Part shown: positions 23,921 to 33,849 of the stretch, one piece after another
How positions within the stretch are numbered: position 1 is the first letter of the stretch
How the letters are laid out: every line of letters starts with the position of its first letter
NCBI RefSeq assembly: GCF_000975265.2
Contig: NZ_CP083405.1
Location: forward strand, 1,426,001-1,490,000
Length of the DNA: 64,000 nt
DNA from: Mycobacterium lepromatosis
Lineage (GTDB): Bacteria > Actinomycetota > Actinomycetes > Mycobacteriales > Mycobacteriaceae
Direction of reading: 5' to 3'
Program-made: the position numbers and the translations under genes
Notes under the pieces: generated by a model
What the model was told of the DNA's origin: nothing
What the model saw: only the letters and a program-made list of their open reading frames with translations
The model's database searches: none

Positions 23921-25108
23921 GTGCCAAAAATCGAACTTCCGCTACAGATTGTTATCGACGACGATATCTTTCGGGCCCGCGTAGGTGGGAAGCTTTCCGT
24001 AGCGCTGAAGACTCCGTTGGATACCCAACGCGCGTTGTCGATCGCCTACACCTCGGCCTGTACCACGGGTGTGGCGCAGGTAAGTCACAAGATCGCCGCG
24101 GATCGCACCCTGGTTGCCAGTTATACCTGGGTCAACCGGTTGGTGGCCGTCGTCAGCGATGGAAGCGATGTACTCGGGCTCGGTGGTATCGGACCCGCGG
24201 CGTTGTTGCCGGTGATGGATGGTAAGTGCGTGCTGTTCAAGGCATGCCACGGGCTTAACGCGATCTCGATCGTGCTGGACACCAGGGATCTCGACAAGGT
24301 CGTAGAAACTTCTGATGCGGCTGTGCTCAACGTTCGGCGCCGTCAACCGCGAGGACATTCTTCGCGCCGCGCTGCTTCGAGATCGCACAGCGGGTTGTCG
24401 AGGCGTTGGATTGCCCGGTTATGCATGACGACCAGAACGGCACGGCGATCGTCGTGCTGGCTGCACCAATGGGCGCCAACATGCTACTCGGCCGCGGCAG
24501 ATCCTCGTTGAATCTGGTGGTGCCTGGCGCCGGTACCGCAGGGGTCGTGTGCACGAATCTCCTTCTTGACATCATCGGTGTTTCAGATACTACTGTGCGC
24601 GATTTGCGTGGCATTCTGCATAACAGGTGCGATGACATGAACTGCGTCAAGTTCGATTTGACGCAATGTACCAACTCCGGCGGTTTCACCGGCGACAGGG
24701 CCGAGGTGCTTGCCGGCGCGGCTGTGTTCTTCGGGGTGTCGGCGGTCCTGGTCCCTAGGAGAATTGCTTACCGTGATGGCACCTGACGGAATCGTGTTCG
24801 TGCTGTCCAATCCGGACCCGGAGATACACCCCGGCGTTGCTGCCAAAGACGTGGCAGTGGTGATTATTGGGCGTAGTGACTTCTGCTGCCAGATCAACAA
24901 CGTGCTTGTGTTTCCCGGTGTCTTTCGCGGCGCGTTGAACGCCGGAGCGCGTCGGCTCGCTGAAAAGATGATGTCGGCCGCGGCCGAGGCGATCTTCTGT
25001 GTTGCCAGTGATGACTTCGCTCTTGACCGGATTGCCTCGAGCCTATTGAACTTCCGCGTTGGGGAAGCGGGCTCCTTGGTAAAAGAAGCGTCAGAAGTCG
25101 TGAGATGA
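23921..25108 (+). pseudogene. NAD(P)-dependent malic enzyme remnant
   Basis: The plus strand encodes, in alternating frames, a small bacterial malic enzyme. Pieces in order are KLSVALKTPLDTQRALSIAYT, YTWVNRLVAVVSDGSDVLGLG, ACHGLNAISIVLDT, MHDDQNGTAIVVLAAPMGAN, NLVVPGAGTAGVVCTNLLLD, MAPDGIVFVLSNPDPEIHP, IGRSDFCCQINNVLVFPGVFRGAL, and EAIFCVASDDFALDRI. Substitutions have reached conserved positions (DDQH to DDQN). Frameshifts lie near 24320 and between 24590 and 24775. The final frame stops at 25106-25108, overlapping the lpqZ ATG by four bases. I do not recall a malic enzyme gene here in M. tuberculosis. Confidence 0.85.
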
Positions 25109-25956
25109 GGGTCGGCAGGCTGGCGGCGCTGCTGCTCGCCGGAGTGTTTGTTGCGGGCGGCTGCGCGAATAACACTGGTGATCGTCATCCGGAGTTGGTC
25201 GTCGGGTCCAGGCCTGATTCGGAGTCCACGCTGCTGGCCGCCATCTATGTCGCGGCTTTGCGATCGTACGGCTTTGGGGCGCGAGGTGAAACTGGCGCCG
25301 ACCCGATGGCGATGCTGGATTCGGGTGGATTCACCATCGTCCCTGGATTCACCGGCAAGGTATTGCAGATCTTGCAGCCCGGCGCAGCGGTACTTTCAGC
25401 CGTTCGGGTCTACCGCGCTATGGTCTCCGCACTGCCCGAGGGCATCGCCGCCGGCGACTATACCACCGCCGCCGAAGACAAGCCCACGCTGGTCGTGACT
25501 TCGGGCACCGCGAAGGCCTGGAGTGGTAGTGACTTAAGCCTGGTGCCCAGTCACTGCAACGGGCTGGTCGTCGGGATCGTTGCCGGCACTCACACCCCTT
25601 CGGCGGTTGGCTCGTGCCGACTGCCCGCCGCGCGTGAATTTCCTGATTATTCAACTATGTTCGCCGCGTTGCGAGCCGGCCAGCTGACCGCGGGCTGGAC
25701 CACAACCGCCAACCCCGACCTCCTCGCCGACCTGATTGTGCTTGCTGACGGTAAAGTCACGCTGATCCAGGCCGAGAATGTGGTGCCGCTTTATCGGCGC
25801 AACGTGCTGACGGATCGGCAAATGCTGGCCATCAACGAAGTGGCTGGCGTGCTGGACACCGCGGCTCTGATCGAGATGCGCCGCCAGGTGGCACGTGGCG
25901 CGGACTCGCAGGCGATCGCCGATAGGTGGTTGGCAGAACACCCGCTGGGCCGTTAG
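25105..25956 (+). CDS. lpqZ: Lipoprotein LpqZ, ProX/OpuAC-like substrate-binding protein
   Basis: This 283-residue lipoprotein has a signal peptide LAALLLAGVFVAGGC with the lipidated Cys at position 20. The mature part matches the osmoprotectant (glycine betaine/choline type) substrate-binding family: VVGSRPDSESTLLAAIYVAALRSYG, a middle hinge PSHCNGLVVGIVAG, and the C-terminal ADRWLAEHP. It probably sits on the outer face of the membrane. No permease or ATPase genes of such an importer are adjacent, so its transport role is unproven. The start overlaps the end of the malic enzyme remnant by four bases (ATGA), suggesting the two were once co-translated. The frame is intact and close in length to M. 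tuberculosis. Confidence 0.88.
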   Translation: MRVGRLAALLLAGVFVAGGCANNTGDRHPELVVGSRPDSESTLLAAIYVAALRSYGFGARGETGADPMAMLDSGGFTIVPGFTGKVLQILQPGAAVLSAVRVYRAMVSALPEGIAAGDYTTAAEDKPTLVVTSGTAKAWSGSDLSLVPSHCNGLVVGIVAGTHTPSAVGSCRLPAAREFPDYSTMFAALRAGQLTAGWTTTANPDLLADLIVLADGKVTLIQAENVVPLYRRNVLTDRQMLAINEVAGVLDTAALIEMRRQVARGADSQAIADRWLAEHPLGR

Positions 25957-25964
25957 TTGCTGCG

Positions 25965-26240
25965 AGGACACGTGGTCCCGTTGTCCGTACCAACGACACG
26001 CCGTGTGCAGTACAACTGCGAGCCTTTGCGAGCTCTGCGAGAATGGCCGGTCAGCATCATCTTTTGCCGACGCGTTTTGGTGAGCCTGCGCACCGCTAAC
26101 TTCGCTGCGTTGTAGGTTTCGGTCGCCTGCCCGGAACACGAAAACAAGCCGAACACGCTTGGAAATATTGATGACGTGGCCATCGTTGGAGGCGATAAAG
26201 CACGGGCGCTCGGTCTTGGGGTCATACACTTAGCGCCGGT
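25965..26240 (-). pseudogene. Short-chain dehydrogenase fragment
   Basis: Two minus-strand frames together give SNDGHVINIS, then SVFGLFSCSGQATETYNAAKLAVRRLTK and QKMMLTG, the Ser-Tyr-Lys catalytic region of an SDR. The same region is intact in the SDR gene at 26515-27348, so this is either a partial duplicate of that gene or a remnant of a related one. Only about 90 residues are traceable. Confidence 0.65.
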
Positions 26241-26514
26241 TAACCGGCTGCGTCGGAAGCTGCCCCGTTGTCGGTTCGCTGGAGCCGCCCCCCTGTGCCG
26301 GCTTGCACCACAGCTAGAACACAAGTAGCCAGCTTCGCATACCGGCTAAACCGGCTAGCCAGGCGCCGCACTCTACTTTACGGTGTCCAGGTTGCTGTGT
26401 GCAGCGATTATAGGGCCCACAATCGGCGATTCGGTCCGGTTTCGTTAGCTTACCCGTAAACCCGGCGCGGCGGGATGTTGTTCGGCATCGGTGGTACTGG
26501 TGGCAGCATAAGCT
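26241..26514. other. Intergenic stretch, no gene recognised
   Basis: Only short low-complexity frames are present. The toxin-antitoxin pair relBE2, which in M. tuberculosis lies between the SDR gene and kgd, is not seen here or elsewhere in the window. Confidence 0.4.
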
Positions 26515-27348
26515 TTAGCGTTGACTGGGGATCAGCCGGCTCGCCACTTGCGCGAACAGCCGCTGATAGCCAGCCCCTCCCAAAAAACGCGCCACCACGT
26601 CCGCGACTTTGGCGTCCGTGCCGACCAGTACCCGTGCCTTCTTTTTGTGCACCGCTTTGAGGATGATTCGGGCGGCGTGCTGCGGGCTGGTATGGGCCAC
26701 CCACGTGTCGAACCGACTGGCCATCTTGCTCACATCGAGCCCCTCAGCGGCCGTGGCGTTGCGCGCAATTGCGGTCTTGATGCCGCCTGGGTACACTACC
26801 GTCACCTTGACCGGCCGGCGGGCCAGCATCATCTCTTCTCGCAGCGCCTCGGTGAAGCCGCGTACAGCGAATTTGGCCGAGTTGTACGCTGCCTGCCCAG
26901 GCACCGAAAACAAGCCTAACACACTCGAGACGTTGATGATATGGCCATCTCCAGAGGAGATCAAATACGGAAGGAACGCCTTAGTGCCGTTCACGACACC
27001 CCAATAATCGACGTCCATCACTCGCTCTATGTCCTTGAAGTGGCTTATCTCGACGTCGCCGGCGAACGCGATTCCGGCGTTGTTGTAGATCTGGTTCACC
27101 TTACCGAAGTTCTCGTGGACCACGTCGGCATAGGTCAGGAAGGCTTCGCGTTCAGTCACGTCGAGTTGGTCGGTTCTGACCGACGCGCCGATCGCTTTCA
27201 GCTGTTCCTCGGTCTGTGCGAGCCCTGTAGTGTCGACATCGCTAATTGCCAGCTTGGCACCTGAACGGGCCAGTTCGATAGACAAGGCTTGCCCGATACC
27301 CGAACCAGCGCCGGTGACCACAGCAACCTTGCCGGCGAACCCCTCCAC
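26515..27348 (-). CDS. Short-chain dehydrogenase/reductase (Rv1245c family)
   Basis: This 277-residue classical SDR has a Rossmann motif TGAGSGIG at about 12-19, NNAG near 89-92, the catalytic Ser in INVSSVLGLFS and the catalytic YxxxK in YNSAKFAVRG. The C-terminal part (KKARVLVGTDAKVADVVARF) is typical of mycobacterial SDRs acting on lipid or steroid-like substrates, but the substrate is unknown. It lies 63 bases downstream of kgd on the same strand and could be cotranscribed. The start is an ATG with no sign of damage. Confidence 0.9.
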   Translation of the reverse strand: MEGFAGKVAVVTGAGSGIGQALSIELARSGAKLAISDVDTTGLAQTEEQLKAIGASVRTDQLDVTEREAFLTYADVVHENFGKVNQIYNNAGIAFAGDVEISHFKDIERVMDVDYWGVVNGTKAFLPYLISSGDGHIINVSSVLGLFSVPGQAAYNSAKFAVRGFTEALREEMMLARRPVKVTVVYPGGIKTAIARNATAAEGLDVSKMASRFDTWVAHTSPQHAARIILKAVHKKKARVLVGTDAKVADVVARFLGGAGYQRLFAQVASRLIPSQR

Positions 27349-27387
27349 TAGCAGCCTCCCTTTTGTCGGCTTGCTTGTCTTGAGGTT

Positions 27388-27405
27388 AACACCAGTGCCG
27401 GTGTT
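27388..27405 (-). terminator. Small hairpin between kgd and the SDR gene
   Basis: A 6-bp stem (aacacc/ggtgtt) with a 6-base loop lies just after the kgd stop and before the SDR start. It lacks a U-tract, so it could be a weak terminator or attenuator, or chance. Confidence 0.3.
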
Positions 27406-27411
27406 TTGAGC

Positions 27412-30400
27412 TTAGCTGAACGCTGTGTCGAGGATCTCTTGTTGCTCGACGGCATGCACCTTCGGCGAACCCGACGACGGCGCCGACATGGCCCGCCGCG
27501 AAATCCTCTTGATCCCGGTGAGTCGGGGAAGTAGCTCGGGTAGCTCCAGGCCGAACCGCGGCCAGGCACCCTGGTTGGCTGGCTCCTCCTGCACCCAGAA
27601 GAACTCCTTGGCGTTTTCGTAGCGGTCTAGCGTTTCGCTAAGTCGGCGCCGCGGCAGCGGGGCCAGCTGTTCGATCCGCACGATCGCGACGTCGTCGCGG
27701 TTGTCCTTGATCTTGCGGGCGGCCAGCTCGTAGTAGAGCTTGCCGCAGGTTAACAGAACTCTGGTGACTTTGCTGCGGTCGTCGATGCTGTCCTCGTAGG
27801 TAGGTTCCTCCAGCACTGAGCGGAACTTGATCTCGGTGAAGTCTTTGATGTCACTGACTGCGGCTTTGTTGCGCAACATCGACTTAGGTGTGAACACGAT
27901 CAGTGGACGTTTAATGCCGTCGAGAGCGTGCCGGCGCAGCAAGTGGAAGTAGTTCGATGGAGTCGACGGCATCGCAAAGGTCATCGACCCCTCCGCCCAC
28001 AGCTGCAGGAAGCGTTCGATGCGGCCAGAGGTGTGGTCGGGGCCCTGCCCTTCGTGCCCGTGCGGCAGTAGCAGTACCACTGTCGACAATTGTCCCCACT
28101 TGGCCTCACCGGAGTTGATGAATTCGTCGATGATTGACTGTGCGCCGTTGACGAAGTCGCCGAACTGTGCCTCCCACAGCACCACGGCATCCGGGTTGCC
28201 TACCGTATAGCCGTACTCGAAACCGACAGCAGCGTACTCCGACAACGGCGAGTTATAGACCAGAAACTTGCCGCCGGTGGGACTGCCGTCGGGGTTATTG
28301 GCCAGCAGCTGCAACGGAGTGAATTCCTCGCCGGTGTGGCGGTCGATGATCACCGAATGCCGCTGCGAGAAAGTGCCCCGTTTGGTGTCTTGGCCTGATA
28401 GCCGCACCAACTTGCCTTCCGCCACCAGCGACCCTAAGGCCAGCAACTCGGCGAAAGCCCAGTCGATCTTGCCTTCATAAGCCATCTCCCGGCGTTTCTC
28501 GAGCACCGGCTGCACCCGCGGGTGCACGGTGAAACCTTCTGGTATCGCCAGGAATGCGTCGCCGATGCGGGCCAGCAGAGCTTTGTCCACCGCTGTGGAC
28601 AACCCCGCGGGGATCATCTGGTCGGACTCCACTGACTCGCTGGGCTGTACGCCGTGCTTTTCCAGGTCGCGTACCTCGTTGAACACTCGCTCCAGCTGAC
28701 CTTGATAGTCGCGTAGCGCGTCCTCGGCTTCTTTCAAGGAAATGTCTCCGCGTCCGATCAAGGCTTCGGTGTAGCTCTTACGGGCGCCGCGCTTGGTGTC
28801 GACAACGTCATACATGTACGGGTTCGTCATCGACGGATCGTCGCCCTCATTGTGCCCGCGCCGGCGGTAACACAGCATGTCGATAACGACGTCCTTCTTA
28901 AAACGCTGCCGAAAGTCGACCGCCAGCTTGGCTACCCACACGCAGGCTTCCGGGTCGTCACCGTTGACGTGGAAGATCGGCGCGCCGATCATCTTGGCGA
29001 CATCCGTGCAGTACTCGCTGGACCGAGAGTGCTCCGGCGCGGTAGTGAAGCCGATCTGGTTGTTGACAATGATGTGGATGGTGCCGCCGACACGGTAACC
29101 AGGCAGATTCGCCAGGTTTAGCGTTTCGGCCACGACTCCCTGGCCGGCGAAGGCGGCATCCCCGTGCAGCATCATTGGCACCACCGAAAACGCTTCATCT
29201 TGGTTGCCGTCGGCATCCTTGTTGAGCAGGTCCTGCTTGGCCCGGACGAGACCTTCGAGGACGGGGTCCACGGCTTCCAAGTGTGACGGGTTGGCGGTCA
29301 GCGACACCTGAATGTCGTTGTCGCCAAACATTTGCAGATACAAACCGGTAGCACCGAGGTGGTATTTGACGTCGCCGGAGTTGTGTGCCATGGCTGGGTT
29401 CAGATTGCCCTCGAACTCGGTGAAGATCTGTGAGTACGGCTTGCCGACGATGTTGGCCAATACGTTTAGCCGGCCGCGGTGCGGCATCCCGATGACCACT
29501 TCGTCCAGGCCATGCTTGGCGCACTGGTCGATCGCCGCATCCATCATCGGGATGACGCTTTCGGCGCCTTCCAGTGAGAAACGCTTCTGTCCGACGTACT
29601 TGGTATGCAGGAACGTTTCAAAGGCTTCGGCCGCGTTGAGCTTGCTCAGTATGTATTTCTGTTCGGCTACAGTTGGTTTGACGTGCTTAGTCTCGACTCG
29701 CTGTTGCAGCCATTCCTGTTGTTCGGGGTCGAGGATGTGGGTGTACTCCACGCCGATGTGGCGGCAGTAAACGTCGCGAAGCAAGCCCAGCACGTCACGC
29801 AGTTTCTTGTATTCCCACCCGCCAAAGCCGTTGACCTTGAATACTCGATCCAGATCCCACAGCGTCAGGCCGTGGGTCAGCACGTCGAGGTCTGGGTGAC
29901 TGCGGAAGCGGGTGTTGTCCAACCGCAGCGGATCGATATCGGCCATCAGATGGCCGCGGTTACGGTAGGCCGCGATCAACTCCATGACGCGAGCGTTCTT
30001 GTCGACGATCGAGTCCGGGTTGTCGGTGCGCCAGCGTACCGGCAGGTATGGGATGCTCAGCTCGCGGAAGATCTCGTCCCAGAAGTTGTCCGAGAGCATC
30101 ATTTCGTGGATCGTGCGCAGGAAGTCACCCGATTCCGCACCCTGGATGATGCGGTGGTCGTAGGTCGAAGTTAAGGTGATCAATTTGCCGATACCCAATT
30201 CGGCGACGCGCTCCGCGCTGGCGCCTTGAAACTCGGCGGGGTATTCCATGGCGCCTACCCCGATGATGGCGCCCTGGCCAGTCATCAGCCTCGGCACCGA
30301 GTGCACGGTGCCGATAGTGCCGGGGTTGGTAAGTGAAATCGTGACGTCGGCAAAGTCTTCGGCGGTCAGCTTGCCGTCGCGGGCCCGGCGGACGATATCT

Positions 30401-31128
30401 TCGCAGGCGGTGACGAATTGTGCGAATCGCAATTCTTCGCAGCGCTTGACGCCGGCCACCACCAAGGACCGCCTGCTGTCTTTACCTTGCAGGTCGATCG
30501 CTAGGCCAAGATTGGTGTGGGCTGGTGTCACTGCGGCGGGTTTGCCGCCGATCTCCGCGTAGTGTCGGTTGATGTTCGGGAATTTCTTGACCGCTTGCAC
30601 TAACGCGTAGCCCAGCAAATGCGTGAAAGAGATTTTCCCGCCGCGGTTGCGCTTGAGCTGGTTGTTGATGACGGTCCGGTTGTCGATCATCAGCTTGGCC
30701 GGAATGGCTCGTACACTGGTCGCTGTCGGCACGTCCAGCGACGCGGACATATTTTTGACGACAGTTGCGGCGGCGCCGCGCAGCACCTGCAACTCGTCAC
30801 CTTCGGCAGTCGGGGTAGTGCCGATTTCGGCTGGAGCTGCGGTAGGGCCGGCTGTCGTGCCTTTGGTTACTGTTGGGCTGGCCGCGGGCTTGGCTCTGCT
30901 CGCTGCCGGCTCAGCGACCGCAGCTAGCTTTACTTGTGGTGCGGCTGAGGGTTGTTTATCAGTGGAGGTAGGGTCCGTAAGTACCGGTTCGGTGGTTGAT
31001 TCGGGGTTGTAGTCAACCAGGAATTCGTGCCAGCTCGGATCGACCGAGGAGGGGTCGTCGCGGAACTTGCGGTACATCTCTTCGACCAACCATTCGTTTT
31101 GCCCGAATGGTGAACTTATGTTGGCCAC
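27412..31128 (-). CDS. kgd: Multifunctional 2-oxoglutarate decarboxylase/dehydrogenase E1-E2 fusion (Kgd/OdhA)
   Basis: This large ThDP-dependent enzyme (about 1238 residues) of the tricarboxylic acid cycle decarboxylates 2-oxoglutarate and can act in the KDH complex or as carboligase. The domain order is a short N-terminal segment ([21 protein letters not shown]), a Pro/Ala-rich linker, an E2-like succinyltransferase domain ([15 protein letters not shown] with the active-site His), then the E1 domain. E1 motifs include [32 protein letters not shown], the ThDP/Mg-binding region [14 protein letters not shown], and [13 protein letters not shown]. The linker differs from M. tuberculosis. I chose GTG 31128, matching the M. 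tuberculosis N-terminus; a TTG at 31146 is in frame. Confidence 0.95.
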   Translation of the reverse strand: MANISSPFGQNEWLVEEMYRKFRDDPSSVDPSWHEFLVDYNPESTTEPVLTDPTSTDKQPSAAPQVKLAAVAEPAASRAKPAASPTVTKGTTAGPTAAPAEIGTTPTAEGDELQVLRGAAATVVKNMSASLDVPTATSVRAIPAKLMIDNRTVINNQLKRNRGGKISFTHLLGYALVQAVKKFPNINRHYAEIGGKPAAVTPAHTNLGLAIDLQGKDSRRSLVVAGVKRCEELRFAQFVTACEDIVRRARDGKLTAEDFADVTISLTNPGTIGTVHSVPRLMTGQGAIIGVGAMEYPAEFQGASAERVAELGIGKLITLTSTYDHRIIQGAESGDFLRTIHEMMLSDNFWDEIFRELSIPYLPVRWRTDNPDSIVDKNARVMELIAAYRNRGHLMADIDPLRLDNTRFRSHPDLDVLTHGLTLWDLDRVFKVNGFGGWEYKKLRDVLGLLRDVYCRHIGVEYTHILDPEQQEWLQQRVETKHVKPTVAEQKYILSKLNAAEAFETFLHTKYVGQKRFSLEGAESVIPMMDAAIDQCAKHGLDEVVIGMPHRGRLNVLANIVGKPYSQIFTEFEGNLNPAMAHNSGDVKYHLGATGLYLQMFGDNDIQVSLTANPSHLEAVDPVLEGLVRAKQDLLNKDADGNQDEAFSVVPMMLHGDAAFAGQGVVAETLNLANLPGYRVGGTIHIIVNNQIGFTTAPEHSRSSEYCTDVAKMIGAPIFHVNGDDPEACVWVAKLAVDFRQRFKKDVVIDMLCYRRRGHNEGDDPSMTNPYMYDVVDTKRGARKSYTEALIGRGDISLKEAEDALRDYQGQLERVFNEVRDLEKHGVQPSESVESDQMIPAGLSTAVDKALLARIGDAFLAIPEGFTVHPRVQPVLEKRREMAYEGKIDWAFAELLALGSLVAEGKLVRLSGQDTKRGTFSQRHSVIIDRHTGEEFTPLQLLANNPDGSPTGGKFLVYNSPLSEYAAVGFEYGYTVGNPDAVVLWEAQFGDFVNGAQSIIDEFINSGEAKWGQLSTVVLLLPHGHEGQGPDHTSGRIERFLQLWAEGSMTFAMPSTPSNYFHLLRRHALDGIKRPLIVFTPKSMLRNKAAVSDIKDFTEIKFRSVLEEPTYEDSIDDRSKVTRVLLTCGKLYYELAARKIKDNRDDVAIVRIEQLAPLPRRRLSETLDRYENAKEFFWVQEEPANQGAWPRFGLELPELLPRLTGIKRISRRAMSAPSSGSPKVHAVEQQEILDTAFS

Positions 31129-31316
31129 AGCCGCTATTCGCCTCAATTCTTCTGTCCTGCAAGCTCATTGTGCGACGCTTGCAACTTTTTGCACCTTGGT
31201 TGGCGGGGTATCCTGTCACACCCGTCGCGGTTTTGAACGGTCTCAGCCCCCTCCTAAAGACTATCGTTTCGGCTGCGATTAGCCAGACAGAGGGGGTTTC
31301 GTACCTCGTTTGACGT

Positions 31317-32096
31317 CTAGCCAGCGTTATGAACCGCCGGTAGCAGGATCAGAGTGGCTGGCCAGCGTGACGGCGCGGCGCCGAACGCGTTGCGGGTATT
31401 GTTAACAATCTTCTTACCTACTATCCGGTTACCAGCGCCGCCTACCGCGGCGCCGATGCCGATCGGCAGCATTTTGCCGAACATCAGCGCTCCGCGACGC
31501 ACTGTGTACCGTTTGACGGCATACCTGAGTATCCATGTGTGCAACTGGGCCCACGTTGACAGCGGCCGTGAGGCCATGCCCCCTACCAGCCAACTCCCGT
31601 TGGTGCGGCCAGGACCGATCAGTTCGCCTATGGTACGTCTGGTGTCGTCTCCGGTCAGCACGGCCAACACCAGCGCGCGGCGTCGTTCCCGATGGTTGGC
31701 GGGGATGCCATACACCGATGCGATCGTCAGTACGAAGACCGCGGTCGCCTCCAGGAAGAACACCGTTTCGCCTGCGCTTGCCGACACTGCGGCCAACGTT
31801 CCGATCCCGGGCAACGTGGCTACCGAGCCCACTGTCGCACCGCTCGCGGTCAACGCGGCCAGATAGCGCTTTTCCAGCGTGGCGACGATCTCGGTCGGAT
31901 TGGCACCTGGGTGTGTGCGTCGCAGCCGGGCCACGTAAGCTTCCGCCGCCGGGCCCTGTATTCGCACACTACGCTCGATGACCTGAGCCAATGCCCGGGT
32001 AGACGCTTTGGGCTGGCCGTCTGGAGTGGCTGGAATTTGCTCCGGCTCGGACTTATTCCAAAACCTATTCCTAGGGCCGTTCCGTCGGGTACACAT
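31317..32096 (-). CDS. Membrane protein of unknown function (Rv1249c family)
   Basis: This 259-residue protein starts with a basic N-terminus, then a conserved cytosolic segment (YVARLRRTHPGANPTEIVATLEKRYL). A Gly/Ala-rich hydrophobic region follows (ATLPGIGTLAAVSASAGETVFFLEATAVFVLTIASVYG). Near the C-terminus there is a second small-residue hydrophobic stretch around KMLPIGIGAAVGGAGNRIVGKKIV. The layout resembles the EcsC-like membrane proteins, but I do not assign a function. The ATG is preceded by caggagagg. It follows kgd upstream on the same strand, as in M. tuberculosis. Confidence 0.82.
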   Translation of the reverse strand: MCTRRNGPRNRFWNKSEPEQIPATPDGQPKASTRALAQVIERSVRIQGPAAEAYVARLRRTHPGANPTEIVATLEKRYLAALTASGATVGSVATLPGIGTLAAVSASAGETVFFLEATAVFVLTIASVYGIPANHRERRRALVLAVLTGDDTRRTIGELIGPGRTNGSWLVGGMASRPLSTWAQLHTWILRYAVKRYTVRRGALMFGKMLPIGIGAAVGGAGNRIVGKKIVNNTRNAFGAAPSRWPATLILLPAVHNAG

Positions 32097-32344
32097 GTTG
32101 CCTCTCCTGTGAATGGCGTGCCTTTAGGCTAACGTCGGTTCGGTTCTTAGCTGTGTAGAGTCGAAATCATGCCGGGCCGCGCTGTGGCACTAAGTTCGTT
32201 GGCGTCGTGTTGGGTTGCCCAGCCGCAATAATGCGGGCTGCATATTACTTAGGTTGGCGACGATGTGAGTCGTCGACCAGACGGGAAGGGATATTCCGAA
32301 ACAAAAACAAGTAAGGATTACGAGGATTATGTTAGGGATTATTG

Positions 32345-33330
32345 ATGACCTATCAGCTTGACGTCGTTTCCGGTCAGCTGCATCCCCCGATACCGGGGCT
32401 AAACAACGACCGTGGCCGGACGCATGCCACAGCTGCATAGCGCGGCACCTTGTCAGGAGTTGAACGAGGTGAGGAAATAACCCCGGCCCGGGTCGACTCC
32501 ACCAACTCATGGTATTCGCTGTGGACGATGGTGACCGGTTTCGTCATGATCGTGCTCGATTCGAACATCGTCGCTATCGCGTGATTTGCTCATCATGGCC
32601 GATTTGCATGTCGGGTATGGTGCCGTGGTCCGGGTGACTAATGCCTACTGGTTGGGATACGCGGTGGTGTTGCTGGTGGCCGGGCGGCGGCACGCTGGTC
32701 GACGTGCTGGGCTGGCAGTCTGGTAGTGGATTTTTTCATTAATGTCCCCCTCGGCTCGGCCATGGAGGTTTGGTGCTGGTGCTGTCCACCCAGGGGCATC
32801 GGTTCGACCTGATCGGCGTCGGGCTATCCGGGTCGGGTACCTTTCTAATCGTTTTCCGACTATAGCAGCGGGCAATCCGTTCATTGGGTGCCGTCGGTCT
32901 GGGCGACGCTCGTTGCAGGCGTCGGGTTTCTGCCGACATTCGTCTACTGGCAGGCAGGCAACACTCGCGAGTCGCCTGATGCCACCAGATATCTTCGGCG
33001 ACTCGGACTTCAGAGCCTGTGTAACGTCGGGGCGGCGATTGTGGCGTTCGCGACGATAGCGCTGCTGCCGCTGATGTTCTTATACGCAGGTGGTGTGCGG
33101 GCTATTGTTGATCCACGTGGCGCTGCTGATCGCACCGCCGGTGATCGCCAATGGTGTGTTGGTGCCAGTTGCCGGCATTATCGTCGACAGGTAGCCTGGC
33201 GCCGCAGCTAGCCGGCGTGGGCATGGTCGCATTGATGACCTCGCGGATCAGTGCCGAGATACCGTCGATCCCGGGAGGCGGACATGCACTCGGCGGCTCC
33301 AAGGCTTTAACGTTGCTCGAGTGGCTGCGC
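32345..33330 (+). pseudogene. EmrB-type MFS drug efflux pump remnant (Rv1250-like)
   Basis: Plus-strand pieces show an N-terminal helix (TMVTGFVMIVLDSNIVAIA), then YGAVVRVTNAYWLGYAVVLLVAGR and FFINVPLGS. Further on come VPSVWATLVAGVGFLPTFVYWQAGNTRES, CNVGAAIVAFATIALLPLMFLY, and IAPPVIANGVLVPVAGIIVDR. Frames change repeatedly. The region that should lie between VAGR and the FFINVP motif is compressed, so an internal deletion of a few hundred bases is likely. The position before the helicase gene matches Rv1250. Confidence 0.75.
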
Positions 33331-33345
33331 TAATCGTTCTCGGCT

Positions 33346-33849
33346 GTGATTTCGGAGTTTAAGCTTCTTCTCGCGTTCATCGCCTGGTTCGGAATTATTG
33401 CCGCGCTGTTCGTGGTCGACGGCACGGCTTCGGCGATGAGCCGTTCGGCCTGCAGACGACTCGGCCCTTTCCCCGACGGCGATGGTGGTTATGACGATGA
33501 TGACTATGTCGAGTTGATCCTTCGCTGCGCGCCAGACATCGAAGCGAGGCCGGATGTCGAGCGCGAATCGGTGTGTGATATCGAATCTACAATGATGCAG
33601 TTCCGACGTCTGCAGCCGGGCACCGCCGACGCATGGCACAATGATTACGTGGAATCGTGGTACAGTTTGCTCGCCGATTTCGATTCGGTACCGATGCTAA
33701 CTGAACCGATTATCTTGATTCACAACGGTGTTCACGTCGACGGCGAGCAGCGATTCCACCGTATCGCCGAAGTGATGCCGCGCACGGTTGGTTCCTGTCG
33801 TTATCGACTCACCGAAGATGAGACACTGCCAAATTTACGCCTCATCTAG
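33346..33849 (+). CDS. Orphan ORF, possible membrane-anchored protein of unknown function
   Basis: This is a 167-codon open frame starting at a GTG. It has one N-terminal hydrophobic segment (KLLLAFIAWFGIIAALFVVDG) followed by a soluble acidic region (DGGYDDDDYVELILRCAPDI) and a C-terminal part containing HNGVHVDGEQRFHRIAEVM. I recognise no family, and I do not recall a gene between Rv1250 and Rv1251c in M. tuberculosis. It ends eight bases past the start of the region occupied by the convergent helicase gene, so the two 3' ends overlap. It could be a real small gene, a shortened remnant whose frame has survived, or chance. No strong ribosome site is seen before the GTG. Confidence 0.4.
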   Translation: MISEFKLLLAFIAWFGIIAALFVVDGTASAMSRSACRRLGPFPDGDGGYDDDDYVELILRCAPDIEARPDVERESVCDIESTMMQFRRLQPGTADAWHNDYVESWYSLLADFDSVPMLTEPIILIHNGVHVDGEQRFHRIAEVMPRTVGSCRYRLTEDETLPNLRLI

